NCBI GenBank assembly: GCA_029250605.1
Contig: JAQXEZ010000014.1
Span: 124,001-188,000 of the forward strand
Reading direction: 5' to 3'
DNA: 64,000 nucleotides
Source: Candidatus Thalassarchaeaceae archaeon
GTDB taxonomy: Archaea; Thermoplasmatota; Poseidoniia; Poseidoniales; Thalassarchaeaceae
A program made the position numbers and the translations under genes. The first letter of the stretch is position 1. Every line of letters starts with the position of its first letter. The notes beneath the pieces were generated by a model. That model was not told the origin of the DNA. It saw only the letters and a program-made list of their open reading frames with translations, and did not search any database. Positions 26,352-35,693 of the stretch are shown here, one piece after another.

Positions 26352-26969
26352 ATGGTTCGAATAAACAGAGTTCACACTGGGACCGGAGACGGAGGTAAGA
26401 CGTTCCTTCTCGATGGAACGAAAGTTGGGAAGGAAAGCCTCAGGGTCGCACTGTTTGGGACAATTGACGAGTTGAATTCCCAGGTGGGGGTGGTCAGGAT
26501 GGAGTTCGGTAGAATGCCGGGGGTCACGAGATTCCATCGGCCCGACGAAGCAGACGAGGGTTTGATGAGAGTGCAACAGGAGCTCTTTGATTTGGGCGGA
26601 GAGTGTGCTTGCAGCCCGGGGAAACTTCCGGAACAAATGGCCCTGGTTGGGATGGAACAGTGCGATCGATTGATTCATGAGATGGATCTTTGGATTGAAG
26701 ATCTAACTCCTCTGGAGTCATTCATCTTGCCAATGGGGTCTGCCTCGGTTGCTTTCCTGCATGTGGCTAGAACTGTAGCTAGAAGGGCGGAAAGGGAGGC
26801 TTGTCGTCTGAGGGATGTCGAAGGCGATGGCTCAGTCAGAGATGAGGTGATATGTTACCTAAATAGAGTCTCAGACTGGCTTTTTGTTCTAGGGCGGTGG
26901 ATAGCTAAGAATACTGGAGAAAGTGAGACTCTGTGGACACCCCTTGGGAAAAGGGAGTCCGAATCATAG
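26352..26969 (+). CDS. Cob(I)alamin adenosyltransferase, PduO type
   Basis: The enzyme transfers the adenosyl group of ATP to cob(I)alamin to make coenzyme B12. Family signatures are present: the ATP-binding HTGTGDGGKTFLLDG near the N-terminus, FGTIDELNSQVGVVR, and the C-terminal VARTVARRAEREA and CYLNRVSDWLFVLGRW. The length of 205 residues is normal. The product is the cofactor required by the class II ribonucleotide reductase 5 kb downstream. The last six bases overlap the convergent Nudix gene. Confidence 0.93.
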   Translation: MVRINRVHTGTGDGGKTFLLDGTKVGKESLRVALFGTIDELNSQVGVVRMEFGRMPGVTRFHRPDEADEGLMRVQQELFDLGGECACSPGKLPEQMALVGMEQCDRLIHEMDLWIEDLTPLESFILPMGSASVAFLHVARTVARRAEREACRLRDVEGDGSVRDEVICYLNRVSDWLFVLGRWIAKNTGESETLWTPLGKRESES

Positions 26970-27398
26970 GTTCCGGCCGATTGACCGGAGGTGTTCCCGG
27001 GCGGAGCGGAGAAGTTCCTTCTCTTGTTCGAAGGTAATCAAGTCCTCTGCATCATCCAACTGAAGCCAGAGATAATTGGTGTGTTCATGTGAGAGGATTA
27101 CTTCAATCTCATCCGTCTCGGCAAGATACCAGAAGACCTGCTTTGGAGTCTCTCTGCCCCTTCTAGAATATGTGTACTCGGTCTTTTCACACCACGACTC
27201 ATCTATGCTGACCTCAGAGATTCCAGTCTCCTCTGTGAGTTCACGAAGAGCAGTTGAATGATGATCTGGGTCAGACTTCTCGACATGCCCCTTGGGAAAG
27301 CTCCAGTGCCCCTGTGGATACTGGAGCAGAAGAATGCTGTCAAAGTTCAGCAAGATGAAACCGCAAGAGGTCTCTAGGGGTCCGGGTCTGCTCTGCAT
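26964..27398 (-). CDS. Nudix hydrolase, Ap4A-hydrolase-like
   Basis: This small pyrophosphohydrolase (144 residues) probably cleaves dinucleoside polyphosphates or another nucleoside-diphosphate-linked substrate. It has the Ap4A-type context (LLLQYPQGHWSFPKGHVEK) and most of the Nudix box. The box is irregular: between the first Gly and the Arg of RELTEETG there is one residue more than the 23-residue consensus allows, and the first conserved Glu position is Asp. The catalytic RExxEE core is intact, so activity is likely. It overlaps the adenosyltransferase gene end by six bases. Confidence 0.87.
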   Translation of the reverse strand: MQSRPGPLETSCGFILLNFDSILLLQYPQGHWSFPKGHVEKSDPDHHSTALRELTEETGISEVSIDESWCEKTEYTYSRRGRETPKQVFWYLAETDEIEVILSHEHTNYLWLQLDDAEDLITFEQEKELLRSAREHLRSIGRNL

Positions 27399-27407
27399 TG
27401 CGACAAC

Positions 27408-28469
27408 ATGCTACGGTGGAGGATGAAAACCTTCCGTGAAAGTGTTTCTAAAATCCGAAACCACCATTGGTGTGGTCATTTGCCCATAGATGTGGCAGAG
27501 GGCCCTTTCGATCTGGAAATTAGGCGTATTGTCACGGACAGTGATCTGGACGGAGTAGTTACCGGTGCTATTCTTCGTCGTTGGTGGACGGACGCAAATG
27601 TCATCTTCGGCCATCCAGGGGAATTGAGAGCAGGAGTTTTTGATGAGATGATTGACCGTTGGACCGCTGTTTGTGACCTACCGATGCATCGTAGTTGTGG
27701 CCTGAGTATCGACCACCACCAATCTAACAAACCGGATGGGGATACTGGAGACTCGATGATAATCTGGAGAGAGAGCCCTTCCGCAGCAAGGATTGCGTAC
27801 GATGTTTTCTCAGAACGGGTTGATCTCTCTGATTTTGAGAGTCTTCTAGAATGGGTAGACAAGCTCGATAGTGGTGCTATTTCCCATGAGGAATATCTTG
27901 CGGACAGCCCCGTTCTGTGGCTCAGCAGAGTCATCGACGCTGGAGAGGGGGTTGCGATGAAGGTACTCGAATTTCTCCAACAGGGGGTCCCTGTCGATCA
28001 GATATTATCTGATTCGGAGATTTCGGAGATTATTATCCATAAAAAGAGGGAGATGGGGGTCCTCATTACGGCCATTCGAGATAGCATGCTAATTGAGGAT
28101 AGGATGGCAATCGTTAGGTTGGAGGGAACAGGAATCCGGTCAAATGGGTACCAAGTTACTGCTATGGCAGGTGACAAGTGTGATGCTTGCATGGTGATTC
28201 ATGGGGAATTGGGTGCAACGTTTGGCGAAGGTGACAGTTACCCCGTCTCGGCATCATTCTACACCAATTCGTTCCTTCATCGAAGTGGTGGGATATACGA
28301 CTTGACTGCATTGGCAACCCGTTTCGATCCGGACGGAGGAGGGCATGCAAATGCATGTGGGTGTCGGATAAAGCCTATCGATGAACTAAGTGTGGAAGAT
28401 AGAGGGATATCAGAAGATGACATCGCCAGGAACATTGGTGCATGGCTTCAGATGTGGTCTGAGCGTTAG
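27408..28469 (+). CDS. DHH-family phosphoesterase
   Basis: The protein belongs to the DHH superfamily (RecJ, NrnA and relatives), which hydrolyse phosphodiester bonds using two manganese ions. Motifs seen are TDSDLDGVVTGAILRRW (motif I) near residue 45, the diagnostic SIDHHQSNKPDGD near 103, and the DHHA1-type end FDPDGGGHANACGCRI near 315. The full-length frame of 353 residues suits an oligonucleotide or cyclic-nucleotide phosphodiesterase. The substrate is not readable. The start could be the ATG at 27408 or the one at 27423; both precede the domain by about 40 residues. Confidence 0.85.
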   Translation: MLRWRMKTFRESVSKIRNHHWCGHLPIDVAEGPFDLEIRRIVTDSDLDGVVTGAILRRWWTDANVIFGHPGELRAGVFDEMIDRWTAVCDLPMHRSCGLSIDHHQSNKPDGDTGDSMIIWRESPSAARIAYDVFSERVDLSDFESLLEWVDKLDSGAISHEEYLADSPVLWLSRVIDAGEGVAMKVLEFLQQGVPVDQILSDSEISEIIIHKKREMGVLITAIRDSMLIEDRMAIVRLEGTGIRSNGYQVTAMAGDKCDACMVIHGELGATFGEGDSYPVSASFYTNSFLHRSGGIYDLTALATRFDPDGGGHANACGCRIKPIDELSVEDRGISEDDIARNIGAWLQMWSER

Positions 28470-28504
28470 TCGGAGGAAAACACAACAACCTTTGGAAGTT
28501 TAAT

Positions 28505-29287
28505 ATGAAATTCGCAATAAGTAAGACCGTTGATTTAGAAAACGGGAAGGTTACTTGGTCGATAAATCCAGAATTGTTAAGGATCTACTCCTATCTCTTT
28601 TTTTGGTTAATTGTCGGTTTTGGTTGGTACTTCACAAAACATCATTCTGATGTTGATTTTCATGATAATATATTGATTGACACATTTGGGTCTAACAGTA
28701 TCTGCATCTTTTTCGATCATCCGCCTGGTAACTATCTATTACCTTCTTTGTGGGCCATAAATTACCTTCTATTGACATCTTATTCCATTTCTTGTTGGTT
28801 ACGTGTCTATCATGAGAAGGTCCTAAATGACATTGAAAAGAATCGATATGCATTTTATACAATTTGTACTGTAATGGAGATATTCTCATTCACTGTATTT
28901 AGTACAATATTTGCAATAACGCCTGAAGAAAACGTAGCAATCCACACACTCCCTTTCACATTCTTAATTCTCGGATTATCAATATTGAGCGCTAAAAATT
29001 ACATTTATTACCAATTTGTAACCGAATTGACTGAAAAAGAACAACGGCAATCAAGAGTTATTACCGGCGTCCATATTGCAGTAAGCGCATTCAAAATCTT
29101 ATTCCAAATTTCAGCAATATTTCATCCACAAATAATCGAGAACGACAACATTATGTTTCTGAATGAAACATTGAGCGTTGTATGGTTATTGACTGCGGCC
29201 GTAATCCCAATTTATACGTCTTGGAGACTAAAGGATCGTGCAGGAAATTTAGAATTCACCATTTCTCCCACCCTAACATCATTCTAA
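28505..29287 (+). CDS. AT-rich six-helix membrane protein, possibly acquired
   Basis: I do not recognise the family. The 260-residue chain has about six membrane helices, for example IYSYLFFWLIVGFGWYF, LWAINYLLLTSYSISCWL, FYTICTVMEIFSFTVFSTI, LPFTFLILGLSILSA and VVWLLTAAVIPIYTSW. It has no signal peptide and both ends are polar. Base composition is unlike every neighbour: the 60-base blocks at 28801 and 28981 contain only 20 and 16 G/C. Codons ending in A or T dominate. This suggests recent transfer from an AT-rich source such as a virus, a eukaryote or another prokaryote (inference). No mobile-element gene or repeat flanks it. Confidence 0.75.
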   Translation: MKFAISKTVDLENGKVTWSINPELLRIYSYLFFWLIVGFGWYFTKHHSDVDFHDNILIDTFGSNSICIFFDHPPGNYLLPSLWAINYLLLTSYSISCWLRVYHEKVLNDIEKNRYAFYTICTVMEIFSFTVFSTIFAITPEENVAIHTLPFTFLILGLSILSAKNYIYYQFVTELTEKEQRQSRVITGVHIAVSAFKILFQISAIFHPQIIENDNIMFLNETLSVVWLLTAAVIPIYTSWRLKDRAGNLEFTISPTLTSF

Positions 29288-29332
29288 TAATGATAAAACA
29301 CCACACATTGAATAAGTGGCAATGAGGTTCAA

Positions 29333-29983
29333 TCATGCGTTTTTCCAAACTGCACGATATCTTTTTCCTTCCTTCCCAGGGATGGTCGAAGAGTGTTTCT
29401 CAACCTCTTCCAAACCTTCGCCGATTTGATTGAGAAAATCCCAGGTCAGTGGCCATGGGGGTCCACTTTCCTGTATGCCCGATTCATCTGCTAGCCTCCC
29501 TATACAGACCAGCTTCCCACCACTTGCAAGCATTGGTGCTAGATTTGTGAATGCTCTTTTCATGATCTCTTCTGGGATTGCTTGCAGGATATGCACCTCC
29601 AACACCAAGTCAAATTTACCGAGCCAGCCTTGCCTGGGATTCAGCAAGTCACCAACTACCCAATCAATATCCGCTCCTTGGTGCAAATGCCGGGCCCACT
29701 CCACAGCTTCTTCAGAGATATCGAAAGCGGTAACTTTCCATCCTCTTTCCCATAGGAAAGAGGCATCCTCGCCCAATCCTGACCCGACAACTAGGGCTGT
29801 TCCAGAGGCCTCGTTTTCGTTTGACCACTCAATCAAGAAGGGATGTGGTTCCTCCCAATCCCACGGAATCTGTCCTCTGTCTCTATTCGAGTATCGGTAA
29901 AGGTTCTCGAACCACGACAGTGGTTGCTCGGAGGATTCTGCTTTGTTTACCATTTCAAGCATTCTTTCACGGACTTCGTCCAT
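29333..29983 (-). CDS. SAM-dependent methyltransferase, TPMT-like
   Basis: This class I methyltransferase has 216 residues. The SAM site is LVVGSGLGEDASFLWERGW, followed by the acidic strand end VTAFDISEEAVEWAR and the motif IV region FDLVLEVHILQAIPEEI. The N-terminal WFENLYRYSNRDRGQIPWDW and the PWPLTWDFL block near the end resemble thiopurine-methyltransferase-type enzymes, which act on small thiol or similar nucleophiles. The substrate is unknown. It is ten bases downstream of icd on the same strand. Confidence 0.85.
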   Translation of the reverse strand: MDEVRERMLEMVNKAESSEQPLSWFENLYRYSNRDRGQIPWDWEEPHPFLIEWSNENEASGTALVVGSGLGEDASFLWERGWKVTAFDISEEAVEWARHLHQGADIDWVVGDLLNPRQGWLGKFDLVLEVHILQAIPEEIMKRAFTNLAPMLASGGKLVCIGRLADESGIQESGPPWPLTWDFLNQIGEGLEEVEKHSSTIPGKEGKRYRAVWKNA

Positions 29984-29993
29984 ATTATCAGAC

Positions 29994-31223
29994 CTACATG
30001 TGAGAGACTACTGCATTTCCGAAATCTGAGCATGAAAGAAGGGTCGCATCGTCCATCAATCTCTCGAAATCGTAGGTTACCGTCTTCGATGAAATCGCCC
30101 CCCCCATCCCCTTTACAATAAGATCTGCCGCTTCTGCCCATCCCATGTGCCTAAGCATCATCTCTGCTGATAGGATTAGGCTTCCTGGATTGACCTTGTC
30201 CTGGCCTGCGTACTTGGGAGCTGTTCCATGGGTTGCCTCGAAGATTGCGATTCCTGAATCGTAGTTGATATTGGCGCCTGGTGCGATCCCAATTCCACCT
30301 ACCTGTGCAGCTAGTGCATCTGAGATATAGTCACCATTGAGGTTCATTGTAGCAAGTACACCATATTCCCTTGGTCGTGTTAGAACCTGCTGAAGCATTG
30401 CGTCGGCTATCACATCCTTGACAGTGATCGTGGTTCCAGTATTGGGGTTGTCAAACGTGCACCACGGTCCGCCATCGAGATCGGTGGCTCCGAACTCATC
30501 CTTTGCCAGCATGTATCCCCAGTCTCTGAATCCCCCTTCTGTAAATTTCATTATGTTGCCTTTGTGAACAAGAGTGACCGAGTCCTTGTCATTATCTATG
30601 GCGTAGTTTATCGCTGCCCTTACAATTCTAACTGTCCCCTCTTTGCTAATCGGCTTTATTCCCAGACCCGCTGTATCCGGGAATCGGATTTTGTCTACGC
30701 CCATCTCCTTCTGAAGGAAATCGATGACCTTTCGAACGTCCTCGCTACCTGCTTCCCACTCTATTCCAGCATAGACATCTTCGCTGTTTTCTCTGAAAAT
30801 TATCATGTCCACGGCCCCCGGATCTTTGACTGGGCTGGGCGTGCCTTCGAACCATCGAACAGGCCTGACACACGCAAACAAATCCAATTGCTGACGAAGA
30901 GCAACGTTTAGACTTCTAATTCCCCCTCCTACTGGAGTCGTAAGTGGGCCTTTTATCGAGATGAGCCCTTCTCTCATTGATTGCTTGGTTTCTTCCGGTA
31001 ACCACTCGCCGGTGGCATCAAATGCCTTCTGACCGGCTAACACTTCCGACCAATGTATTCTTCGCTCGCTAGCATATGACCTTTCCACGGCACTGTCGAC
31101 GACATTGATCATTACTGGAGTGATATCTATGCCTATTCCGTCTCCTTCGATGTAGTTTATTTCGGGGTTGTTTGGGACTGTCAATTGCCCGTTCGAAATT
31201 GAAATCCGCTCGCTGTCTGACAT
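29994..31223 (-). CDS. icd: Isocitrate dehydrogenase (NADP-type family)
   Basis: The enzyme oxidises and decarboxylates isocitrate to 2-oxoglutarate in the TCA cycle. It is a full-length prokaryotic-type chain of about 409 residues from the ATG at 31223. Substrate-binding residues are in [18 protein letters not shown], and [26 protein letters not shown] and [14 protein letters not shown] are all present. The frame remains open to 31274, but the [12 protein letters not shown] start is more family-like and clears the divergent OsmC gene. Cofactor preference is assumed from the family. Aconitase, the preceding cycle step, is encoded at 36779. Confidence 0.96.
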   Translation of the reverse strand: MSDSERISISNGQLTVPNNPEINYIEGDGIGIDITPVMINVVDSAVERSYASERRIHWSEVLAGQKAFDATGEWLPEETKQSMREGLISIKGPLTTPVGGGIRSLNVALRQQLDLFACVRPVRWFEGTPSPVKDPGAVDMIIFRENSEDVYAGIEWEAGSEDVRKVIDFLQKEMGVDKIRFPDTAGLGIKPISKEGTVRIVRAAINYAIDNDKDSVTLVHKGNIMKFTEGGFRDWGYMLAKDEFGATDLDGGPWCTFDNPNTGTTITVKDVIADAMLQQVLTRPREYGVLATMNLNGDYISDALAAQVGGIGIAPGANINYDSGIAIFEATHGTAPKYAGQDKVNPGSLILSAEMMLRHMGWAEAADLIVKGMGGAISSKTVTYDFERLMDDATLLSCSDFGNAVVSHM

Positions 31224-31256
31224 GTCCCTCACCATACTCCGACCGGAGAGGCATAG

Positions 31257-31691
31257 ATGAAGCCAACCCTTCAAGAGGATTGTTTGTGTCGAGAGGTCAT
31301 GAACGGCGAAGTGGTTTGGACTGAAGCGGCTGGATATGTCGGAACGACGGGCAGAGGGAAGAGTTTCGGAATTTATGGGTCGGATTCTCCGAGCCCCATG
31401 GAAATGGTTCTACATGGACATGCTGCCTGTTCTCTGATTGACGTAATCGACGGGCTAAAGCATAGAAAGGAAAACGTGGAATTCATCAAGGTGGAGATTG
31501 AAGCTGATAGGGCGAATGAGTCCCCCAAGGTATTCACGTCGGTAAGAATGCGCTACATAGTCAAGGGCGACGTCCCAGAAACCCTAGTTAAGCGCCTTAT
31601 TGAAAGCAGTCACGAAAAGCACTGTAGTGTTGGAATAATGATTACTCGTTCTGGTGCCAGCCTAGAGTGGAATCTAGAAATGAAATCATAG
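31257..31691 (+). CDS. OsmC-family protein
   Basis: OsmC/Ohr proteins are small cytosolic peroxidases or related folds that act on organic hydroperoxides. This one has 144 residues: [16 protein letters not shown] at the start, [19 protein letters not shown] as the central helix with the first Cys, and [14 protein letters not shown] with the second Cys. Both Cys positions of the active pair are therefore occupied. The ATG at 31257 is used; the ATG at 31299 would fit the domain start as well. It is divergent from icd with a very short spacer. Confidence 0.85.
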   Translation: MKPTLQEDCLCREVMNGEVVWTEAAGYVGTTGRGKSFGIYGSDSPSPMEMVLHGHAACSLIDVIDGLKHRKENVEFIKVEIEADRANESPKVFTSVRMRYIVKGDVPETLVKRLIESSHEKHCSVGIMITRSGASLEWNLEMKS

Positions 31692-31866
31692 ATTACAGGC
31701 AATATTTATTCGGGGTTCTAGAAAATGGAACTGCCACCTTTTTCTTCAAAATAGGCATCTCAAAGGTGACTTCAATACTAAGCATTAAACACCCCCCATT
31801 CAGAATCGCAACTCCCTTGCACAGACGGGACCATTCCCGGCTGGTAAATATGGGAGGCAATGAAGA

Positions 31867-34800
31867 ATGCAGACGAAAATTAAGTCCTCTGGAGATGGCT
31901 CTGACGCTGAGAAAGGGTTGGTCGTAGAGCGTAGATTCACGTCTGCAGACCAAGACCCCTTCGACTCCTTCGATTGGATTGACATGGACGTAGAGATTAG
32001 GAATCCTGATGGTTCCATGGCTGACTCGATAGAGGGAGTGAAATTGCCGTCGGGGTTCTCAGGAATCCCGGGGAAGGTTTGTGCTCAGAAGTATATGCGC
32101 AAGGCAGGCGTTCCAAAGCACCTCCGAAGCGTTCCCGAAGAAGGAATTCCCGTTTGGCTACAGCGAAGTGAGCCGGATCACGAGCGGTTGCAATCAACTG
32201 ATGCTACCGAAAGAATGGGTGGTGAGACTGATGGAAGACAACTCTTCCGTCGACTCGCAGGGACCTGGACCTACTGGGGCTGGAAGTACGGCTACTTCGC
32301 AAGCGAGGCAGATGCCCGTGCGTACTTCGATGAGATGTGCTATCTGATTGCTAGTCAGCGATCTGCACCAAACAGCCCCCAGTGGTTCAACACAGGTCTT
32401 CATTGGGCATATGGTATTGAAGGGCCCCCGCAGGGCCACAGTTTCGTTGACCCGGAGACTGGTGAAGTTGGCCTATCCACTAGCGCCTACGAGCATCCCC
32501 AGCCACATGCTTGCTTCATTCAGTCTGTCTCGGATTCTCTCGTGGGTGGAACCGATTCAATAATGGGACTTTGGAATCGGGAGGCACTTCTTTTCAAGTA
32601 TGGATCAGGGACTGGTTCTAACTTCTCTAACATCAGAGGATCGGGCGAACCTCTCTCGGGCGGTGGGACTTCGAGTGGTCTCCTGTCGTTCCTGAAAATT
32701 GGGGACAGGGCTGCTGGCGCGATAAAATCCGGAGGCACCACCAGAAGAGCAGCAAAGATGGTTACCTTAGACCTAGATCATCCTGACATCGAAGAGTACA
32801 TCGATTGGAAGCCAACGGAGGAGGAGAAGGTCTCCGCTCTAGTGATCGGTAGTGCAATCCTGCAGAAGCATGCAGATTCGATAATGGAGTCGATTTGGTC
32901 ATTTGGAGATGACGAAGGTAGATTCAGCCAGAAAACAAACCTAGTTCTGAGGAAAGCAATGGTCCGAGCCATAAACGATAGTGTTCCACAGGCCCATATT
33001 CAGAGAATACTGGACCTAGCTGAGCAAGGCTGGAAGGGTTTGGAGTTTGAGTCTCTAGACACAGACTGGCAAGGTGAGGCCTACGCTACTGTGTCCGGAC
33101 AGAACAGCAACAATTCAGTTAGGGTACCCAACTCATTCATGGATGCAGTCAAGTCCGGTGGAGAATGGAATCTCTACTTCAGGACAGAGAGAGAGTCTGC
33201 TGCAGATGAGGGGAGGGATCCCGTTCCCTGCAAGACTCTCGATGCGGGAGCCTTGTGGGACAAGGTCGCATATACAGCCTGGGCATGTGCCGACCCGGGA
33301 GTTCAGTTCGACACCACAATCAACGAGTGGCATACGTGTCCAGAGGCTGGTAAGATCAACGGATCAAACCCTTGTTCGGAATACATGTTCTTGGATGACA
33401 CGGCTTGCAATCTAGCGAGTATCAACCTGCTTCACTACTACGACCTAGATACTCATAAGTTCGACATCGAGGACTTCAGACACAGTGTCAGACTCTGGAC
33501 AACGACCCTTGAGATTAGTGTCCTTATGGCGCAGTTCCCTTCTGAGTCGATTGCAAAGGGGTCGTACGACTACAGAACCCTCGGTCTTGGCTACTGCAAC
33601 ATCGGATCGCTTCTGATGCACATGGGAATTCCATACGATGACGAGCGAGCTTACGCTATTTGTGGGGCGTTAACCTCGATAATGTGCGGTGAGAGTTACA
33701 CCACTAGCGCAGAGATGGCATCCATCCTTGGACCGTTTCCCGACTACGAGAGGAATGCTGACGACATGCTCAGAGTTATGCGGAATCACAGGAGGGCAGC
33801 ATATGACGCCCCCGACTCAGAGTACGAGGGTCTGACGGTCCCCCCTATGGGGATTAACTCGAAGAAGTGCCCGAAGGATCTCCTGGACGCAGCGAGGAGT
33901 TGCTGGGACAGGGCACTGCTGGAGGGAGAAGAACATGGATTCAGGAACGCTCAGACCACAGTCATAGCCCCGACCGGAACAATAGGGCTGGTCATGGGGG
34001 CCGATACAACTGGTGTGGAGCCCCAATTCTCCCTCGTGCAGTACAAAACACTCGCGGGTGGCGGATCTCTGAGAATCATCAATCATGGAGTTCCCAATGC
34101 TCTTAGCAGGCTGGGTTATTCTGAGAGCGATGCCCTCGCTATAGAGGAGTTCATCATGGGAACGAAGAGGCTGGGTGACTGCCCGAGCCTGCCGGTTGAG
34201 AGATTGAAGGGTGCCGGATTCGATGATGCTCTTCTCGCATCGATTGAAGGGAAGCTGGGGGATGTCTTCGACTTGAGATCTGCTTTCGCACCATCCATCC
34301 TTGGCGAGGAATTCTGCGTAGGAAAGCTCGGGATGACGAAGGCCCAGGTTGATGACCTGTTCTTCGATACCCTAGGATTCATCGGATTCACTAGACAGGA
34401 GATTACCGCTGCGAATGATTACATCTTCGGATACAATACCATTGAAGGAGCGCCCGGTTTGAAGGACGGACACCTCGCTGTGTTCGATTGTGCCACCCCA
34501 TGCGGAAAGTACGGTAAGAGATCAATCGCCTGGGATGCACACGTCAAGATGATGGCAGCTGCCCAGCCCTTCATATCCGGAGCGATTTCAAAAACCATCA
34601 ACATGCCTTCTGATGCTTCAATAGAGGATGTCCGGGAAGCCTACAACCTCAGCCACGCCACTATGAACAAGGCCTGTGCGGTGTATAGAGATGGTAGCAA
34701 ACTGTCACAACCACTGATGAGCCAACTAGTCGACTCGATGGAACTCGAAGAGGAGGAAGAGGAGGTAGTTGTGGAGAAGATGGTGGCAGAGGCAGCCAGT

Positions 34801-35499
34801 GCTCTACCTCTGCCAGAACCGGTGGCCATGCCGGTTGCAAAGGCGCTTGTTGAGAACTATATCGCGTCCAAGAGGGTGCTTCCACACAGGAAGAGGGGAG
34901 CGAACTTCAAGGCCAGAGTCGGTGGACATAGCGTACGACTGATTACTGGGGAATACGAAGATGGAAAGCTCGGTGAGATCTTCCTTCTGACCTCAAAGGA
35001 AGGTGCTGCATGGAGGGCCCTCCTGTCCCAGTTCGCGATTGCGGTGTCAATCGGGTTGCAGCACGGGGTGCCCATAGACGCGTTCGTGAAGTCGTTCACG
35101 TTCACCAAGTTCGAGCCAAGTGGAATGGTAGAGGGAGGCAGTGGTCGAGTGAAGATGTCCATGAGCATCGTCGACTGGGTCTTTCGCGAGCTCGCAATCG
35201 AGTATGCTGGCAGGGACGATCTTGCTCACGTCCCCCTGGAGGAAGAAGACTTGGACCCGTTCTCTATCAGCCGCCCCGAGGTTACCGAGCAGGGACTATC
35301 CAGAAGCCATGGTGAGAGGCGCGAGATCCAGATGACCTTGGAGGCCGCTGTGGGGGACGCGGATGCGAGGACTAGGCAGGCTGCAAAGGAGAGAGGTTTC
35401 ACTGGAGACATCTGTGACGACTGCGGTAGCAGCCAGATGGTCAGGAACGGGACCTGCCTGAAGTGCAACGAATGCGGCTCCACCACTGGGTGCTCTTGA
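31867..35499 (+). CDS. nrdJ: Class II (adenosylcobalamin-dependent) ribonucleoside-diphosphate reductase
   Basis: NrdJ makes all four dNTP precursors using coenzyme B12 to generate the active-site thiyl radical, with no oxygen requirement. The 1210-residue chain has the catalytic set: HACFIQSVSDSL (first redox Cys), NPCSEYMFLDDTACNLASIN (Asn, thiyl Cys and Glu of the barrel), and APTGTIGLVMGADTTGVEP. A C-terminal extension follows the barrel, ending with four cysteines in CDDCGS and CLKCNECG that can bind zinc or act as redox tail. No intein interrupts the conserved blocks. The upstream 175 bases are AT-rich and carry no recognised riboswitch. The cofactor-making adenosyltransferase is at 26352. 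Confidence 0.96.
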   Translation: MQTKIKSSGDGSDAEKGLVVERRFTSADQDPFDSFDWIDMDVEIRNPDGSMADSIEGVKLPSGFSGIPGKVCAQKYMRKAGVPKHLRSVPEEGIPVWLQRSEPDHERLQSTDATERMGGETDGRQLFRRLAGTWTYWGWKYGYFASEADARAYFDEMCYLIASQRSAPNSPQWFNTGLHWAYGIEGPPQGHSFVDPETGEVGLSTSAYEHPQPHACFIQSVSDSLVGGTDSIMGLWNREALLFKYGSGTGSNFSNIRGSGEPLSGGGTSSGLLSFLKIGDRAAGAIKSGGTTRRAAKMVTLDLDHPDIEEYIDWKPTEEEKVSALVIGSAILQKHADSIMESIWSFGDDEGRFSQKTNLVLRKAMVRAINDSVPQAHIQRILDLAEQGWKGLEFESLDTDWQGEAYATVSGQNSNNSVRVPNSFMDAVKSGGEWNLYFRTERESAADEGRDPVPCKTLDAGALWDKVAYTAWACADPGVQFDTTINEWHTCPEAGKINGSNPCSEYMFLDDTACNLASINLLHYYDLDTHKFDIEDFRHSVRLWTTTLEISVLMAQFPSESIAKGSYDYRTLGLGYCNIGSLLMHMGIPYDDERAYAICGALTSIMCGESYTTSAEMASILGPFPDYERNADDMLRVMRNHRRAAYDAPDSEYEGLTVPPMGINSKKCPKDLLDAARSCWDRALLEGEEHGFRNAQTTVIAPTGTIGLVMGADTTGVEPQFSLVQYKTLAGGGSLRIINHGVPNALSRLGYSESDALAIEEFIMGTKRLGDCPSLPVERLKGAGFDDALLASIEGKLGDVFDLRSAFAPSILGEEFCVGKLGMTKAQVDDLFFDTLGFIGFTRQEITAANDYIFGYNTIEGAPGLKDGHLAVFDCATPCGKYGKRSIAWDAHVKMMAAAQPFISGAISKTINMPSDASIEDVREAYNLSHATMNKACAVYRDGSKLSQPLMSQLVDSMELEEEEEEVVVEKMVAEAASALPLPEPVAMPVAKALVENYIASKRVLPHRKRGANFKARVGGHSVRLITGEYEDGKLGEIFLLTSKEGAAWRALLSQFAIAVSIGLQHGVPIDAFVKSFTFTKFEPSGMVEGGSGRVKMSMSIVDWVFRELAIEYAGRDDLAHVPLEEEDLDPFSISRPEVTEQGLSRSHGERREIQMTLEAAVGDADARTRQAAKERGFTGDICDDCGSSQMVRNGTCLKCNECGSTTGCS

Positions 35500-35571
35500 T
35501 TATAGACGGTTATCTACCGACCAGTTGGAGTTGCATACTCATTCGTACCAAAGGCTAATTTTCGATATTAA

Positions 35572-35587
35572 GATTCATTATTGAATC
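35572..35587. other. Short inverted repeat between convergent nrdJ and tfb
   Basis: GATTCA, a four-base loop TTAT, then TGAATC form a perfect six-base-pair inverted repeat in an AT-rich spacer (35500-35693). Its place between two convergent genes suggests transcription termination or message-end stability, but archaeal termination depends mainly on T-tracts, so the call is weak. Nothing else is recognised in the spacer. Confidence 0.25.
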
Positions 35588-35693
35588 GAACAAAATCGAT
35601 TTGGGGTTTAATCTAATTGGGAGGATTTCTTTGACCGTTAGCGAATCCTGGTGAGTCAGGAGTGATCGCTGATTATCTCTCAGCGCGCTGATT

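Noticed and set aside
31692-31866. Cobalamin riboswitch before nrdJ
   Set aside because: No B12-box-like sequence or matching stem pattern was visible, and such riboswitches are not established in archaea. The spacer looks like a plain AT-rich promoter.
31867-35499. Intein in the ribonucleotide reductase
   Set aside because: Class II reductases often carry inteins, but the conserved blocks run on without interruption and no splicing motifs are seen.
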